NCBI GenBank assembly: GCA_030628225.1
Contig: DAOVRJ010000092.1
Span: 1-8,902 of the forward strand
Source: Candidatus Zixiibacteriota bacterium
GTDB taxonomy: Bacteria > SM23-81
Direction: 5' to 3'
DNA length: 8,902 bases
A model generated the notes under the pieces. That model was not told where the DNA came from, made no database searches, and saw nothing but the letters and a program-made list of their open reading frames with translations. Shown one piece after another: positions 1 to 6,990 of the stretch (position 1 is the first letter of the stretch; every line of letters starts with the position of its first letter). The translations under genes were made by a program, and so were the position numbers.

Positions 1-897
1 AAAGCCGAACTGGGGCACCGTGGGGCCGAAGATGGCCACTACCGGCCGGCCGGCGGCCGCGGCTAAGTGAGCTGCCGCGCTGTCGTTGGACAGAACCAGG
101 CGGCAGTTTTCCATGAGCGCCGCCGCCGGCAGAAGGGACAGCTCTCCAGCGGCTATGGGAACATCTCCCCCAGCCGAACGGGCGATCTGGTGGCACAGAT
201 CCCGGTCGGCCGCTCCACCCAGAAGAACTACCCTCACTCCTCTTTTCTCCTGCAGCTTCCGTATCACCCGGGCAAAGCCCTCCGGCAGCCACCGCTTGGT
301 GGGCCAGACAGAGCCGGGGGCCACTCCCACCAGGGCCTGGCCGGGATGGATGTGATGGCCTGCCAGAAAATCCTCGGCCTGGCGGCGATGCTCATCTCCG
401 GGATAAACCCTGGGCGGCTCAGGCTGAAACTGATAGTTCAAAGCACGCAGAAGATCCAGGTTCCGCTCCACCTCATGGACATCCCGGCAACGGGAAACCT
501 TTCGGCTGAAGGTAAAAAAACCGCCGCTGGACCCAAATCCCACTCGCTGCGGGATCCCGGCCATGGCTATCAGCAGGGCGCTGCGCAGGGAGCGGTGGGG
601 AATCAGGGCCAGGCCGAAACGGCCATTCCGCAGCCGCCGGGCCATCCTCCAAAGACCCAAAAATCCCCGGTCACGGCCTCGCTTGTCATAAATCATGAAG
701 CCATCTACGGCGGGGTGGCCCGTCAAAATTTCGGCGGTAGCCGGAATGACCAGAACCCACACCTGGCTCTCCGGGAGGGCATCTTTAGCCGCCTGGATCA
801 GGGGCAGGGTCAGGATCAGATCGCCTAAAAAGGCCGTCTGAACGACGAGCACCCTGCCGGGAGCACTGTTTTGGGGACGAGTCTCATCTGCCCTCAA
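1..897 (-). CDS. waaF: Lipopolysaccharide heptosyltransferase II-like glycosyltransferase, GT9 family (3' end outside window)
   Basis: Predicted to transfer ADP-heptose to the LPS inner core at the cytoplasmic face of the inner membrane. The frame is open for 299 codons from a TTG start and leaves the window without a stop; family members are about 340-350 residues, so some 40-50 residues are missing. Seen: an N-terminal Rossmann segment VLVVQTAFLGDLILTLPL (16-33), HEVERNLDLL (141-150), the donor-site motif APGSVWPTKRW (193-203), and NDSAAAHLAAAAGRPVVAIF (271-290) followed by GPTVPQFGF. These are the usual landmarks of GT9 heptosyltransferases, and the KRW and NDS motifs favour WaaF-like over WaaC-like enzymes. 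The TTG start is chosen because GAGGAG lies 6 nt upstream and overlaps the stop of the acyltransferase gene, which ends 10 bp before it. It could also be a GT9 enzyme with another sugar donor or acceptor; the family call is much firmer than the substrate. Confidence 0.88.
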   Translation of the reverse strand, partial: MRADETRPQNSAPGRVLVVQTAFLGDLILTLPLIQAAKDALPESQVWVLVIPATAEILTGHPAVDGFMIYDKRGRDRGFLGLWRMARRLRNGRFGLALIPHRSLRSALLIAMAGIPQRVGFGSSGGFFTFSRKVSRCRDVHEVERNLDLLRALNYQFQPEPPRVYPGDEHRRQAEDFLAGHHIHPGQALVGVAPGSVWPTKRWLPEGFARVIRKLQEKRGVRVVLLGGAADRDLCHQIARSAGGDVPIAAGELSLLPAAALMENCRLVLSNDSAAAHLAAAAGRPVVAIFGPTVPQFGF

Positions 898-903
898 GGT
901 GAT

Positions 904-909
904 CTCCTC
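904..909 (-). promoter_or_regulatory. Shine-Dalgarno site that sets a TTG start for the GT9 gene
   Basis: On the minus strand GAGGAG is followed by 6 nt (ATCACC) and then TTG at 897-895. The site overlaps the TGA stop (910-908) of the upstream acyltransferase gene, an arrangement that favours termination-reinitiation. No ATG in the correct frame lies nearby; a GTG at residue 16 sits just before the first beta strand of the Rossmann fold and has no comparable ribosome site. Confidence 0.65.
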
Positions 910-1822
910 AGCCCGTAGAGGATAAAGTCTCGCTCGGCGGACGGGTCTTCCAGCGCCGGTGTGGCCAGAACCATTGGTCAGGGTAAGTTTTCACGTAGGA
1001 TTCCAGCCGCCGGGTATATATCTGGAGAATCGCCAGCAGGTCGGCTTCCCGATCGCCGGTGCGGGGAATTTCCATGGGCGGATCGATGACCAAGCGATTA
1101 GGGCCACGGGGCTGCCTGATCACGAAGCAGATCAGGATGGCGGCTCCCGTCTCCATGGCGAAGCGGGCCGCCCCCCGGGACGTGGAGGCCAGACGGCCCA
1201 TGAAGGGGACAAAAACCCCATCCCGTCCACCATCTTGATCGGTTAAAATGACGACAAGACGATTGTGGCGCAGAGAGCGGACCACCCCCCGCGGGGTGCG
1301 GCTGGTGCGGATGATCTCCGCCCCCAGCCCACGCCGCTGGCGGGACAGGAGCTCATCGGCCAGGGGATTCCTCTGCGTGCGTGCGAACATGTCCACGGGA
1401 AAACCGTTGAGGGTGAATGCGGGGCCCAGAAATTCCCAGGATCCGAAGTGCGCGCTGAGGATGATGATCCCCTTGCCCCGGACCAGAGCATGATGACAGT
1501 GCTCAAGGCCCTCGATCTCCAGCATCTGGCCCAGGTTTTCCCGATTCAACATAGGAAAACGGCAGAATTCGACCAGGCCCCGGCCCAGGTTGCGGTAGCA
1601 CCGGGCTCCGATCTTGACGATCTCTCGCTTATCATGGCTGCCGGAAAAGGCGTGTCGCAGGTTGTTCAGAGTCACCTGCCGGCGAATACGCAGGACAGAA
1701 AAGACCAACTGACCCAAAGCGGCTCCCACCAACCATCCCACACGAAGCGGCAACAGGCGGATGAGGGCGGCGAAGGCCCGGGCCACCCAGTACTCCAGGC
1801 GATATCTGGCTGACGAGCTCAT
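908..1822 (-). CDS. lpxL: Lipid A biosynthesis acyltransferase (LpxL/HtrB family)
   Basis: Predicted to add a secondary acyl chain to the lipid A precursor at the cytoplasmic side of the inner membrane. The 304-aa length is normal for the family. Seen: a hydrophobic N-terminal segment (about residues 15-45), the catalytic HX4(D/E) motif as HFGSWE (125-130), DQDGGRDGVFVPFMG (195-209) and the family C-terminal signature YPDQWFWPHRRWKTRP (280-295). The start used is the ATG at 1822, which shares ATGA with the stop of the upstream peptidase gene and has GGTGG 8 nt upstream. An in-frame GTG at 1834 would add four residues but has poor ribosome-site spacing. The GT9 heptosyltransferase-like gene follows after 10 bp, which supports a role in LPS rather than general phospholipid synthesis. 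The acyl chain and whether it acts as LpxL, LpxM or LpxP cannot be told from sequence. Confidence 0.93.
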   Translation of the reverse strand: MSSSARYRLEYWVARAFAALIRLLPLRVGWLVGAALGQLVFSVLRIRRQVTLNNLRHAFSGSHDKREIVKIGARCYRNLGRGLVEFCRFPMLNRENLGQMLEIEGLEHCHHALVRGKGIIILSAHFGSWEFLGPAFTLNGFPVDMFARTQRNPLADELLSRQRRGLGAEIIRTSRTPRGVVRSLRHNRLVVILTDQDGGRDGVFVPFMGRLASTSRGAARFAMETGAAILICFVIRQPRGPNRLVIDPPMEIPRTGDREADLLAILQIYTRRLESYVKTYPDQWFWPHRRWKTRPPSETLSSTG

Positions 1823-2787
1823 GGGCCGGACCACCTTTCCTCAGACTCTGGTGGCTCGTAGGGCTCTTCCAAACCATCTTCAGCCAATTCCCAACGTTTC
1901 ATGATCCTGCCAGTGTGCCTCCGTTTTAAAATGAAGGCCAGCACAAACAGGGAGAAAATAAACAACCACAGCACCAGGGGATTGCTCAGGGCCGAGGCCC
2001 AGTTAAACCTCCTGGTCACGTAATCCCGCCAGATCAGCTGAAATTCCCTGTAGGTCATGCCCAGGCTGGCCCGCATGGCCAGATCTATATCCCCCAGGCC
2101 AGCCAGCTGGCGAATCAGCATATGCAGACTGGCCTCTCCGTAATTGTCGACGATAAAAGCCACGGCCAGAAAGCTCTCCGCATAGGCCAGGTTGGCTTTG
2201 CTCCGGCCGAAAGAGTTGAGGCCAACGATCTCGTCCAAGGGGATCAGGGAGCCGAACAGCAGAGCTCTGGTCACCAGGATGCTCCGGCCCAGCTTCCACT
2301 CGTGAGAGACGAACATGGCCAATCCCTCGTCCAGCCAGCGGGGGGCAATGGCATCGCCCAGGGCCTGCCCCAGAATCACATGGCAGAGCTCGTGAGCGAA
2401 GACCTGGTGGATATCAGAACGGCCTGGGGAATTCCGGGGAGAGATGAGCACGATCTTTGCCCGCCGTGGCAGCGCAGCCCCGATGCCCCACTCGGGGAGG
2501 CGGCCCTGGGTGAGAATATGGAACTCCTCAGCATCTTCGGCCAGATAGATCCGGATGGTCCGGGTGGGCTGATATCCGATAATTCCGCTCACCCGACGGT
2601 GCTCTCTATCGGCAATGGCCAGAAGATCCAGAGCGATCCGGGCATCCTCACGGTGATAAAGAATGGTGAAGTGCTCGGATGTCTCGGTCAATGGCTCCCC
2701 GGCTGAAACCGACCAAGGGATCGCCAGAGAGAGAAAAGCGAGAACCGAGATTATGGCCGCGGCGCGACGGACCATCTTACTTCCCAT
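1819..2787 (-). CDS. Membrane-anchored gluzincin-type metallopeptidase (peptidase MA-like)
   Basis: Predicted zinc peptidase exported across the inner membrane and held by a C-terminal anchor. Seen in 322 aa: a signal peptide (about 1-29, ending SVSA), the zinc motif HELCH (132-136), a downstream acidic residue in WLDEGLAMF (151-159; E154 is the likely third zinc ligand), and one transmembrane helix LVLWLFIFSLFVLAFIL (271-287) followed by a basic HTGRIMKR stretch and a short acidic tail. HExxH plus a later DEG(L/M)A is the pattern of peptidase MA family (gluzincin) proteins. The start at 2787 has GGAG 6 nt upstream. The gene overlaps the end of mnmA by 11 bp and the acyltransferase by 4 bp, so translation is probably coupled. 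The substrate is unknown. A role in envelope maintenance is an inference from the export signals and the LPS gene neighbours. Confidence 0.85.
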   Translation of the reverse strand: MGSKMVRRAAAIISVLAFLSLAIPWSVSAGEPLTETSEHFTILYHREDARIALDLLAIADREHRRVSGIIGYQPTRTIRIYLAEDAEEFHILTQGRLPEWGIGAALPRRAKIVLISPRNSPGRSDIHQVFAHELCHVILGQALGDAIAPRWLDEGLAMFVSHEWKLGRSILVTRALLFGSLIPLDEIVGLNSFGRSKANLAYAESFLAVAFIVDNYGEASLHMLIRQLAGLGDIDLAMRASLGMTYREFQLIWRDYVTRRFNWASALSNPLVLWLFIFSLFVLAFILKRRHTGRIMKRWELAEDGLEEPYEPPESEERWSGP

Positions 2788-3952
2788 CTTTGACTCCGCC
2801 GGAAAGTCCCTCCGGTGTGATCTCGCCGGCCCCTAACCGGGGAGACCGGCAGATGATGCCACCGCCCAATAGCTTCTCACCCTGGTAGAAGACCACCGAC
2901 TGCCCGGGAGTCACAGTCCGTTGGGAGCGCATAAACACCCCGTGAACCCTGCCATCGGGCATGGGCAAAAGTTTCATGGAAGCCGCCCGATGGGCATAAC
3001 GGATCTGGGCCTGGCAGCGAAGCGGGGCTCCGAGCTTCTCTGGGAAGATCCAGTTGAGCCGTTCAGCCCACAGATGACGGGTCAGCAGCTCTTCGTCCGG
3101 GCCCACAACCAGCCGGTTCCGGCGAACATCGATATCCAGAACATAGAGAGGCCCACCCGTGGCCAGGCCGAGACCCCGGCGCTGGCCGATGGTGTAGAAG
3201 GGGATCCCCCGGTGTTTGCCCAGAATCCGTCCCTGCAGATCCACGATGTGTCCAGGGGACCAGCTTTCCGCCCCTTTTGGCGAATTCGTCAGCCTCTCTT
3301 TAATGAAACGGCTATAATCGCCGTCGGGCACGAAGCAGATCTCCTGACTGTCCCGTTTATCAGCCGTCTGGAGACCCTTCTTGCGTGCCAGACTGCGCGT
3401 CTGTATCTTGGTCAACCCACCCAGGGGAAAGATGGTCCGGGAAAGATTCTCCTGAGAGAGACCCCATAATGCATAAGACTGATCCTTGTCCGGGCTCCTG
3501 CCGCGCAGCAGGAGAAATCTATCCCCTGCGGCATCCCGGCGAACCCGCGCGTAATGACCTGTGGCCAGAAACTGGGCGCCCAAGGCCCGGGCCCTGGGCA
3601 ACAGGGCCTTCCACTTGATCTGGGCGTTGCACAACACACATGGATTGGGAGTCCGCCCGCAAAGATACTCCTGGACGAAAGGCTCCACCACCCTCTCAGC
3701 GAAGGACCGGCGAAGATCCAGGACGTGGTGAGGAATATCCCACTGGCGGCAGACGACCCGGGCATCCCGGAAGATCCCGGGAGAGCCACAATCCGAGCCT
3801 TCCCCCGGAGGAAGGTCCCACAGCCTCATACTTAGCCCGATGACCCGGTAGCCACGTTCTTTAAGCAGCACCGCCGCCAGGGAACTGTCCACCCCACCGC
3901 TCATGGCCACGGCCACGGTGGCCGGTGGCTGGATGTGGGTCTCGAAATCCAC
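2777..3952 (-). CDS. mnmA: tRNA-specific 2-thiouridylase MnmA
   Basis: Cytoplasmic enzyme that adenylates and thiolates U34 of the tRNAs for Lys, Glu and Gln, using sulfur relayed from a cysteine desulfurase. Seen in 391 aa: the PP-loop ATP site SGGVDSS (18-24), PNPCVLCN (102-109) whose C108 matches the first catalytic cysteine, TGHYAR (131-136), DKDQSY (155-160), SQEICF (202-207) whose C206 matches the second catalytic cysteine, and YTIGQRRGLG (253-262). Both catalytic cysteines are present, so the enzyme looks intact. The GTG at 3952 is chosen because AGGAAG lies 8 nt upstream and it begins shortly before the PP-loop strand. An upstream start at 4018 would add 22 residues, which I consider spurious. 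A tail of roughly 25 residues beyond the usual GGGII end carries the overlap with the peptidase gene. A cysteine desulfurase lies one gene upstream. Confidence 0.96.
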   Translation of the reverse strand: MDFETHIQPPATVAVAMSGGVDSSLAAVLLKERGYRVIGLSMRLWDLPPGEGSDCGSPGIFRDARVVCRQWDIPHHVLDLRRSFAERVVEPFVQEYLCGRTPNPCVLCNAQIKWKALLPRARALGAQFLATGHYARVRRDAAGDRFLLLRGRSPDKDQSYALWGLSQENLSRTIFPLGGLTKIQTRSLARKKGLQTADKRDSQEICFVPDGDYSRFIKERLTNSPKGAESWSPGHIVDLQGRILGKHRGIPFYTIGQRRGLGLATGGPLYVLDIDVRRNRLVVGPDEELLTRHLWAERLNWIFPEKLGAPLRCQAQIRYAHRAASMKLLPMPDGRVHGVFMRSQRTVTPGQSVVFYQGEKLLGGGIICRSPRLGAGEITPEGLSGGVKDGK

Positions 3953-3960
3953 AGACAATT

Positions 3961-3966
3961 CTTCCT
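3961..3966 (-). promoter_or_regulatory. Shine-Dalgarno site that sets a GTG start for mnmA
   Basis: AGGAAG on the minus strand lies 8 nt before GTG (3952-3950). The in-frame TTG at 3958 is only 2 nt away, which is too close, and the farther start at 4018 has no such site. The call therefore shortens the longest open frame by 22 codons. Confidence 0.55.
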
Positions 3967-4038
3967 GTAAAATACACAAAAAGGGAAGGACGGCGAGCCC
4001 GCTCTCCCCCGAATACACCTGGTTTTTCCTCGGTTCGC

Positions 4039-4623
4039 TCAGATCTCGATGTTCATCAGCTCTGTCTGGTACTGGCTTGTTCCGTCCTCCTCAAAGATCT
4101 CCGTTTTTAGCGGAAGGGGAAGACTCGGATCCACTACGTATCGACCCATCACAGGACCGCCATCCTCATTGCGAAACACGCAGACAAAACCCTTTCGGCC
4201 GGCCACCTTCTCAGTACCGGTCACCTCTACAACCCCGGCGCCGAAGAAACTCATCTTGTTTCCCTCGTACATGTCCAGCCCACCGAAAAAAGCGGCGTAC
4301 ATGGGATTGATGAAGGCCATGGTCAGCCCGAAGGCGCCAGCGGCCCACCATCCACCCAGAATCTGCGAGCCCAGGTCCTCTTCGGCAGCTACCCAGGTCG
4401 TTTTCACAGAGATCTCAAGTTGGCCATCATCTTTTTTGTCGATTTCCAGCACGTAATTGCTGACCTTCTCCACATCATCTTCAAAACTGATGATCTTGTA
4501 CTCATACTTCTGGTCCTTGGGCTGGAACTGATACGGCTCCCACATTTCGGCAGAACTTAAAGCGATCATTGAGGTAGCGACCATAACGACGGCCAGCACA
4601 GAAACTTTCCATACCTTAAACAT
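4039..4623 (-). CDS. Exported protein of unknown function (194 aa)
   Basis: I do not recognise this family. Seen: a clear signal peptide (about 1-25, basic MFKVWK then a hydrophobic run, likely cut after ALSSA), then a mature domain rich in alternating strand-like sequence with many charged residues (about 38-80). A hydrophobic, Gly/aromatic-rich stretch follows, LGGWWAAGAFGLTMAFINPM (89-108), and then more strand-like sequence ending in a PLPLKTEIFEEDG region (169-181). The middle stretch could be a buried hairpin or a membrane-contacting segment. There is no lipobox and only one cysteine (C148). A strong ribosome site (GGGAGG, 4 nt before ATG) supports the start. The gene stands between a 417-bp repeat-bearing spacer and mnmA (86 bp away), so it may have its own promoter or head the mnmA operon. 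A periplasmic or envelope location is inferred from the signal peptide alone. Confidence 0.8.
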   Translation of the reverse strand: MFKVWKVSVLAVVMVATSMIALSSAEMWEPYQFQPKDQKYEYKIISFEDDVEKVSNYVLEIDKKDDGQLEISVKTTWVAAEEDLGSQILGGWWAAGAFGLTMAFINPMYAAFFGGLDMYEGNKMSFFGAGVVEVTGTEKVAGRKGFVCVFRNEDGGPVMGRYVVDPSLPLPLKTEIFEEDGTSQYQTELMNIEI

Positions 4624-4752
4624 TATGCCTCCCTTTGCTATGTGATCAATCCTTTTCTCTTCAGGCCATCGACTTTCCCTTTGATTTCACCTCCTTTTTT
4701 CATTATCGAAGATCGGTTGATGGTATCGAAGTGCGTTACGCAGTTCGTCTGT

Positions 4753-4917
4753 CGATGCTCGAAGCTGGAAAGGTATTGTCATGCCTGCGCATGCAGGTAT
4801 CTCCGAAAGCAGAACAAGTGAAAGATACGGCCAATGCGGAGATTCCGGCATTCGCCGGAATGACAGAAGAGAAGTTCTCCCAACTCTTCGACAACGTCAA
4901 CCCAGCATCGAGCTTCG
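4753..4917. repeat. Inverted pair of 16-bp motifs around the palindromic element
   Basis: Left copy 4753-4768 reads CGATGCTCGAAGCTGG. The right copy, 4902-4917, reads CCAGCATCGAGCTTCG, which matches the reverse complement of the left at 14 of 16 positions. They flank the 87-bp element asymmetrically (9 bp on the left, 37 bp on the right), so they may be independent low-complexity units rather than ends of one element. A similar string (GGCTGGAAGCTGG) occurs at the right end of the window. Confidence 0.4.
4778..4864. repeat. 87-bp MITE-like element with 27-bp terminal inverted repeats
   Basis: The left arm (4778-4804) and the reverse complement of the right arm (4838-4864) match at 22 of 27 positions. 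Each arm is also palindromic: CCTGC-GCAT-GCAGG on the left and ATTCCGGC-ATTC-GCCGGAAT on the right (8-bp perfect stem). The interior is 33 bp with no coding capacity. The GTCATTCCGGCGAATGCCGG type of sequence is a common dispersed palindrome in bacterial intergenic DNA. No clear target-site duplication was found at the edges, so mobility is inferred from the shape only. Confidence 0.7.
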
Positions 4918-4960
4918 TTTGTTTTCCCCTCCAGTATCCAGGATCGGTTTTTTCTTTTAA

Positions 4961-4988
4961 CGAATCTCGAATTTCGAATCTCGAATCT
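4961..4988. repeat. Heptamer tandem array, four units of CGAATCT
   Basis: Units are CGAATCT, CGAATTT, CGAATCT, CGAATCT, end to end, with one variant base. Read in one frame this gives the ISNLES-type peptide that marks spurious proteins in many environmental genomes, so it is not coding. It lies 53 bp beyond the nifS stop in transcription order. Confidence 0.75.
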
Positions 4989-5040
4989 CAGCCTTTCTCA
5001 CCAGGATCCAGTTCCATCAGCAGGGCCTTTTTCTCCACTA

Positions 5041-6213
5041 TCAGGAATTTCCCTTTGGGGAATGCAAAGGCGACATATTTCTGAACCGCTGCACTATCTC
5101 GGGCAGCATATCTAAGACATAATCGATGTCCTCCTGCGTGTTATCACGGCCCAGGGTGAAACGGGCCGATCCGTGGGCGATCTCGATGGGCACGCCCATG
5201 GCCTTGAGGACATGAGAGGCCTCCAGGGAACCCGAGGAACAGGCAGAGCCGGTGGAGGCCATTACCCCCTTCAGATCCAAGCTGAGGATGAGCGCCTCAC
5301 CCTCCAATCTCTCAAAACAGACACTGAGAGAGCCGGGCAACCGCTTGGTGGGATGACCGTTGAAGCGAACACCCTCGATGGCCTCCCGAATACCATTCTG
5401 CAGAGCATCTCTTAGCCTCTGCTCCCTCTCGGTCTCCTCCTCCAATTCTCCCTGGCAGATCTCCAGGGCCTTGGCCAATCCGGCGATGCCGGGGACATTC
5501 TCGGTCCCTGCTCGTTTCCATCTCTCGTGATGACCGCCGTGAGCCAGGGGGTGAAACTTAGTCCCTTCGCGGACATAAAGGGCGCCCACGCCCTTGGGAC
5601 CGTAAAATTTATGGCCGGACAGGGAGAGCAGATCAACGTTGAGGGCTTCCACGTCCACGGGCAGTTTGCCCACCGTCTGCACGGCGTCGGTATGCAGAAG
5701 AACTCCGCGCTGATGGGCCAGGGCACCGATCTCGGCGATGGGCTGAATAGTGCCCACCTCGTTGTTGGCGTGCATGATGGATATGAGAATGGTCTGGCCG
5801 GTGATGGCCTTTTCCAGGTCGTCCAGGCCCACCATGCCGTACTGGTCCACGGGCAGATAGGTCACATCAAACCCATCCTTTTCCAGATAATGGCAGGTGT
5901 TCAGAACGGCCTCGTGTTCGATCTGGGAGGTGATGATGTGGTTCCCCTTCTCCCGAAGAGCACAGGCAACCCCCTTGATGGCCAGATTATCCCCCTCCGT
6001 CCCGCCGCTGGTGAAATAGATCTCCTTGACCTCGCTGTTGAGCAGTCTGGCCACCTTCTCCCGGGCCTCATCGATGGCCACCCGGGCATCCCGGCCGAGC
6101 CTGTATATGCTGGAGGCATTGCCGTATTCACCCTTATAGAATGGCAGCATGGCCTTCAGCACCTCCGGGTGCACAGGGGTGGTCGCGCTGTGATCCAGGT
6201 ATATGGTTCTCAT
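5041..6213 (-). CDS. nifS: Cysteine desulfurase (NifS/IscS family)
   Basis: PLP enzyme that removes sulfur from L-cysteine, leaving alanine and an enzyme persulfide for Fe-S clusters, tRNA thiolation and cofactors. Seen in 390 aa: YLDHSATTP (5-13), TSGGTEGDNLAI (68-79), H100 in IEHEAVLNT, HANNEVGTIQP (148-158), HTDAVQT (174-180), SGHK with PLP-binding K202, RAGTENVPGIAGL (234-246), and active-site C324 in TGSACSSG (321-328). The flexible cysteine loop SACSSG is the class I (NifS/IscS) form rather than the SufS form. The start at 6213 has GGGAG upstream at 6-nt spacing and gives the canonical N-terminus; the frame upstream to 6282 is Cys/Lys-rich leader sequence unlike the family. thiE lies 84 bp upstream and mnmA, a typical sulfur recipient, one gene downstream. 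No iscU, iscA or iscR is nearby, so a general Fe-S role cannot be read from context. Confidence 0.95.
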   Translation of the reverse strand: MRTIYLDHSATTPVHPEVLKAMLPFYKGEYGNASSIYRLGRDARVAIDEAREKVARLLNSEVKEIYFTSGGTEGDNLAIKGVACALREKGNHIITSQIEHEAVLNTCHYLEKDGFDVTYLPVDQYGMVGLDDLEKAITGQTILISIMHANNEVGTIQPIAEIGALAHQRGVLLHTDAVQTVGKLPVDVEALNVDLLSLSGHKFYGPKGVGALYVREGTKFHPLAHGGHHERWKRAGTENVPGIAGLAKALEICQGELEEETEREQRLRDALQNGIREAIEGVRFNGHPTKRLPGSLSVCFERLEGEALILSLDLKGVMASTGSACSSGSLEASHVLKAMGVPIEIAHGSARFTLGRDNTQEDIDYVLDMLPEIVQRFRNMSPLHSPKGNS

Positions 6214-6297
6214 GTTATCTCCCTGAAATGCGAATATCTTCTCCGAAAAGCATTCCAAACATCTTTTGTACCAACATAACAAGCTTTGTCTCGCCTG

Positions 6298-6978
6298 TCA
6301 ACTATTTTCCCACCCACTCGCCCTCCGGGCATGGCCAACGCGTTCCAGAATAAGAGCAGTGGCAGCGGCGATGTCGTGGACGCTCACCACGGCGCTGATC
6401 ACCGCCACGCCGTCAGCTCCGGCCCGGATGGCTTCGGCGGCGTTCCCGGAGGTGACGCCCCCGATGGCCAGGATGGGGATCTTCACCAGCGGACGAAGCC
6501 GGACCAATCTATCCGTCCCCACATAAGTGGCACCATCTTTGGTCCCGGTGGAAAAGACGGCCCCCACCCCCAGGTAGTCGGCTCCCTCCTCCTGGGCCCT
6601 CTGGACACCGTCTGGCGTCCTGGCCGAGGCCCCCAGGATCATCTTCGGGCCCACCAATTCTCTGGCCTCCTGCAGGGGCAGGTCCCTCTCCCCCAGATGA
6701 ACCCCATCCGCCCGCACAGCGAGAGCCACATCCACCCGGTCATCGATGATGAACAGGACACCGGCCTGCCGGGTCAGCGCTCTTAGCTTGAGAGCCTCCT
6801 GGTAGAATTCACCGTCGGGGAGCTCCTTGTCCCGGAACTGGATCATCTGCGCCCCGCCGTGGATGGCCGCCTCGACGACCTGCTCAAAACTGCGCCCCCG
6901 GGAGAGGCCCCGGTCGGTGATGACGCAGAGGCGGACGTTGGATAGGAGGGTCCTGGTATCTTTAGGTATAAGACTCAT
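6298..6978 (-). CDS. thiE: Thiamine phosphate synthase ThiE
   Basis: Cytoplasmic TIM-barrel enzyme joining HMP pyrophosphate and thiazole phosphate to give thiamine phosphate. Seen in 226 aa: ITDR (20-23), [13 protein letters not shown] (41-53) with the pyrophosphate-contacting QxRxK pattern, [18 protein letters not shown] (79-96) with D99, [11 protein letters not shown] (137-147), AIGGV (171-175) and [11 protein letters not shown] (187-197). Length is normal and all core motifs are present. The ATG at 6978 is the natural start, but its ribosome site is weak (GAGA close to the start). No TPP riboswitch is visible upstream, and no thiD, thiM, thiG or thiC lies next to it. It is followed by a cysteine desulfurase, a possible sulfur source for thiazole synthesis, but genes for the thiazole branch are absent here. 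Confidence 0.96.
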   Translation of the reverse strand: MSLIPKDTRTLLSNVRLCVITDRGLSRGRSFEQVVEAAIHGGAQMIQFRDKELPDGEFYQEALKLRALTRQAGVLFIIDDRVDVALAVRADGVHLGERDLPLQEARELVGPKMILGASARTPDGVQRAQEEGADYLGVGAVFSTGTKDGATYVGTDRLVRLRPLVKIPILAIGGVTSGNAAEAIRAGADGVAVISAVVSVHDIAAATALILERVGHARRASGWENS

Positions 6979-6990
6979 TTTCTCGTTTCA

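Larger units (their letters stand above)
4624..5040. other. 417-bp repeat-bearing spacer without a convincing gene
   Basis: This spacer holds an 87-bp inverted-repeat element (4778-4864), a four-unit heptamer array (4961-4988) and an inverted pair of 16-bp motifs (4753-4768 and 4902-4917). A near-perfect anti-Shine-Dalgarno complement (minus-strand AAGGAGGTGA, 4696-4687) has no gene start at proper spacing. A 21-codon minus-strand frame (4703-4638, MKKGGEIKGK...) spans it but has no ribosome site of its own. The promoter of the 194-aa exported protein probably lies in the right part of the spacer in transcription order (about 4640-4760), but I cannot pick boxes with confidence. I see no rho-independent terminator after nifS. 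Confidence 0.6.

Noticed and set aside
67-828. 253-codon open frame on the plus strand
   Set aside because: It is antisense to the GT9 gene, whose motifs are clear; its own translation is low-complexity Gly/Gln/Pro-rich sequence without domain pattern.
4681-4700. TTCACCTCCTTTT resembling the 3' end of 16S rRNA on the plus strand
   Set aside because: Only the anti-SD core matches; the conserved 16S sequence just before it is absent, so it is not an rRNA fragment.
4991-5084. Alternative minus-strand frame reading VAFAFPKGKFLIVEKK... across the nifS end
   Set aside because: It looks protein-like for about 35 codons, but it has no start codon or ribosome site, lies in a different frame from nifS, and the nifS C-terminus is already of normal length and sequence, so a frameshifted extension is not needed.
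5527-6279. 250-codon open frame on the plus strand
   Set aside because: It is antisense to the cysteine desulfurase, which has every catalytic motif; long antisense frames are expected in GC-rich coding DNA.
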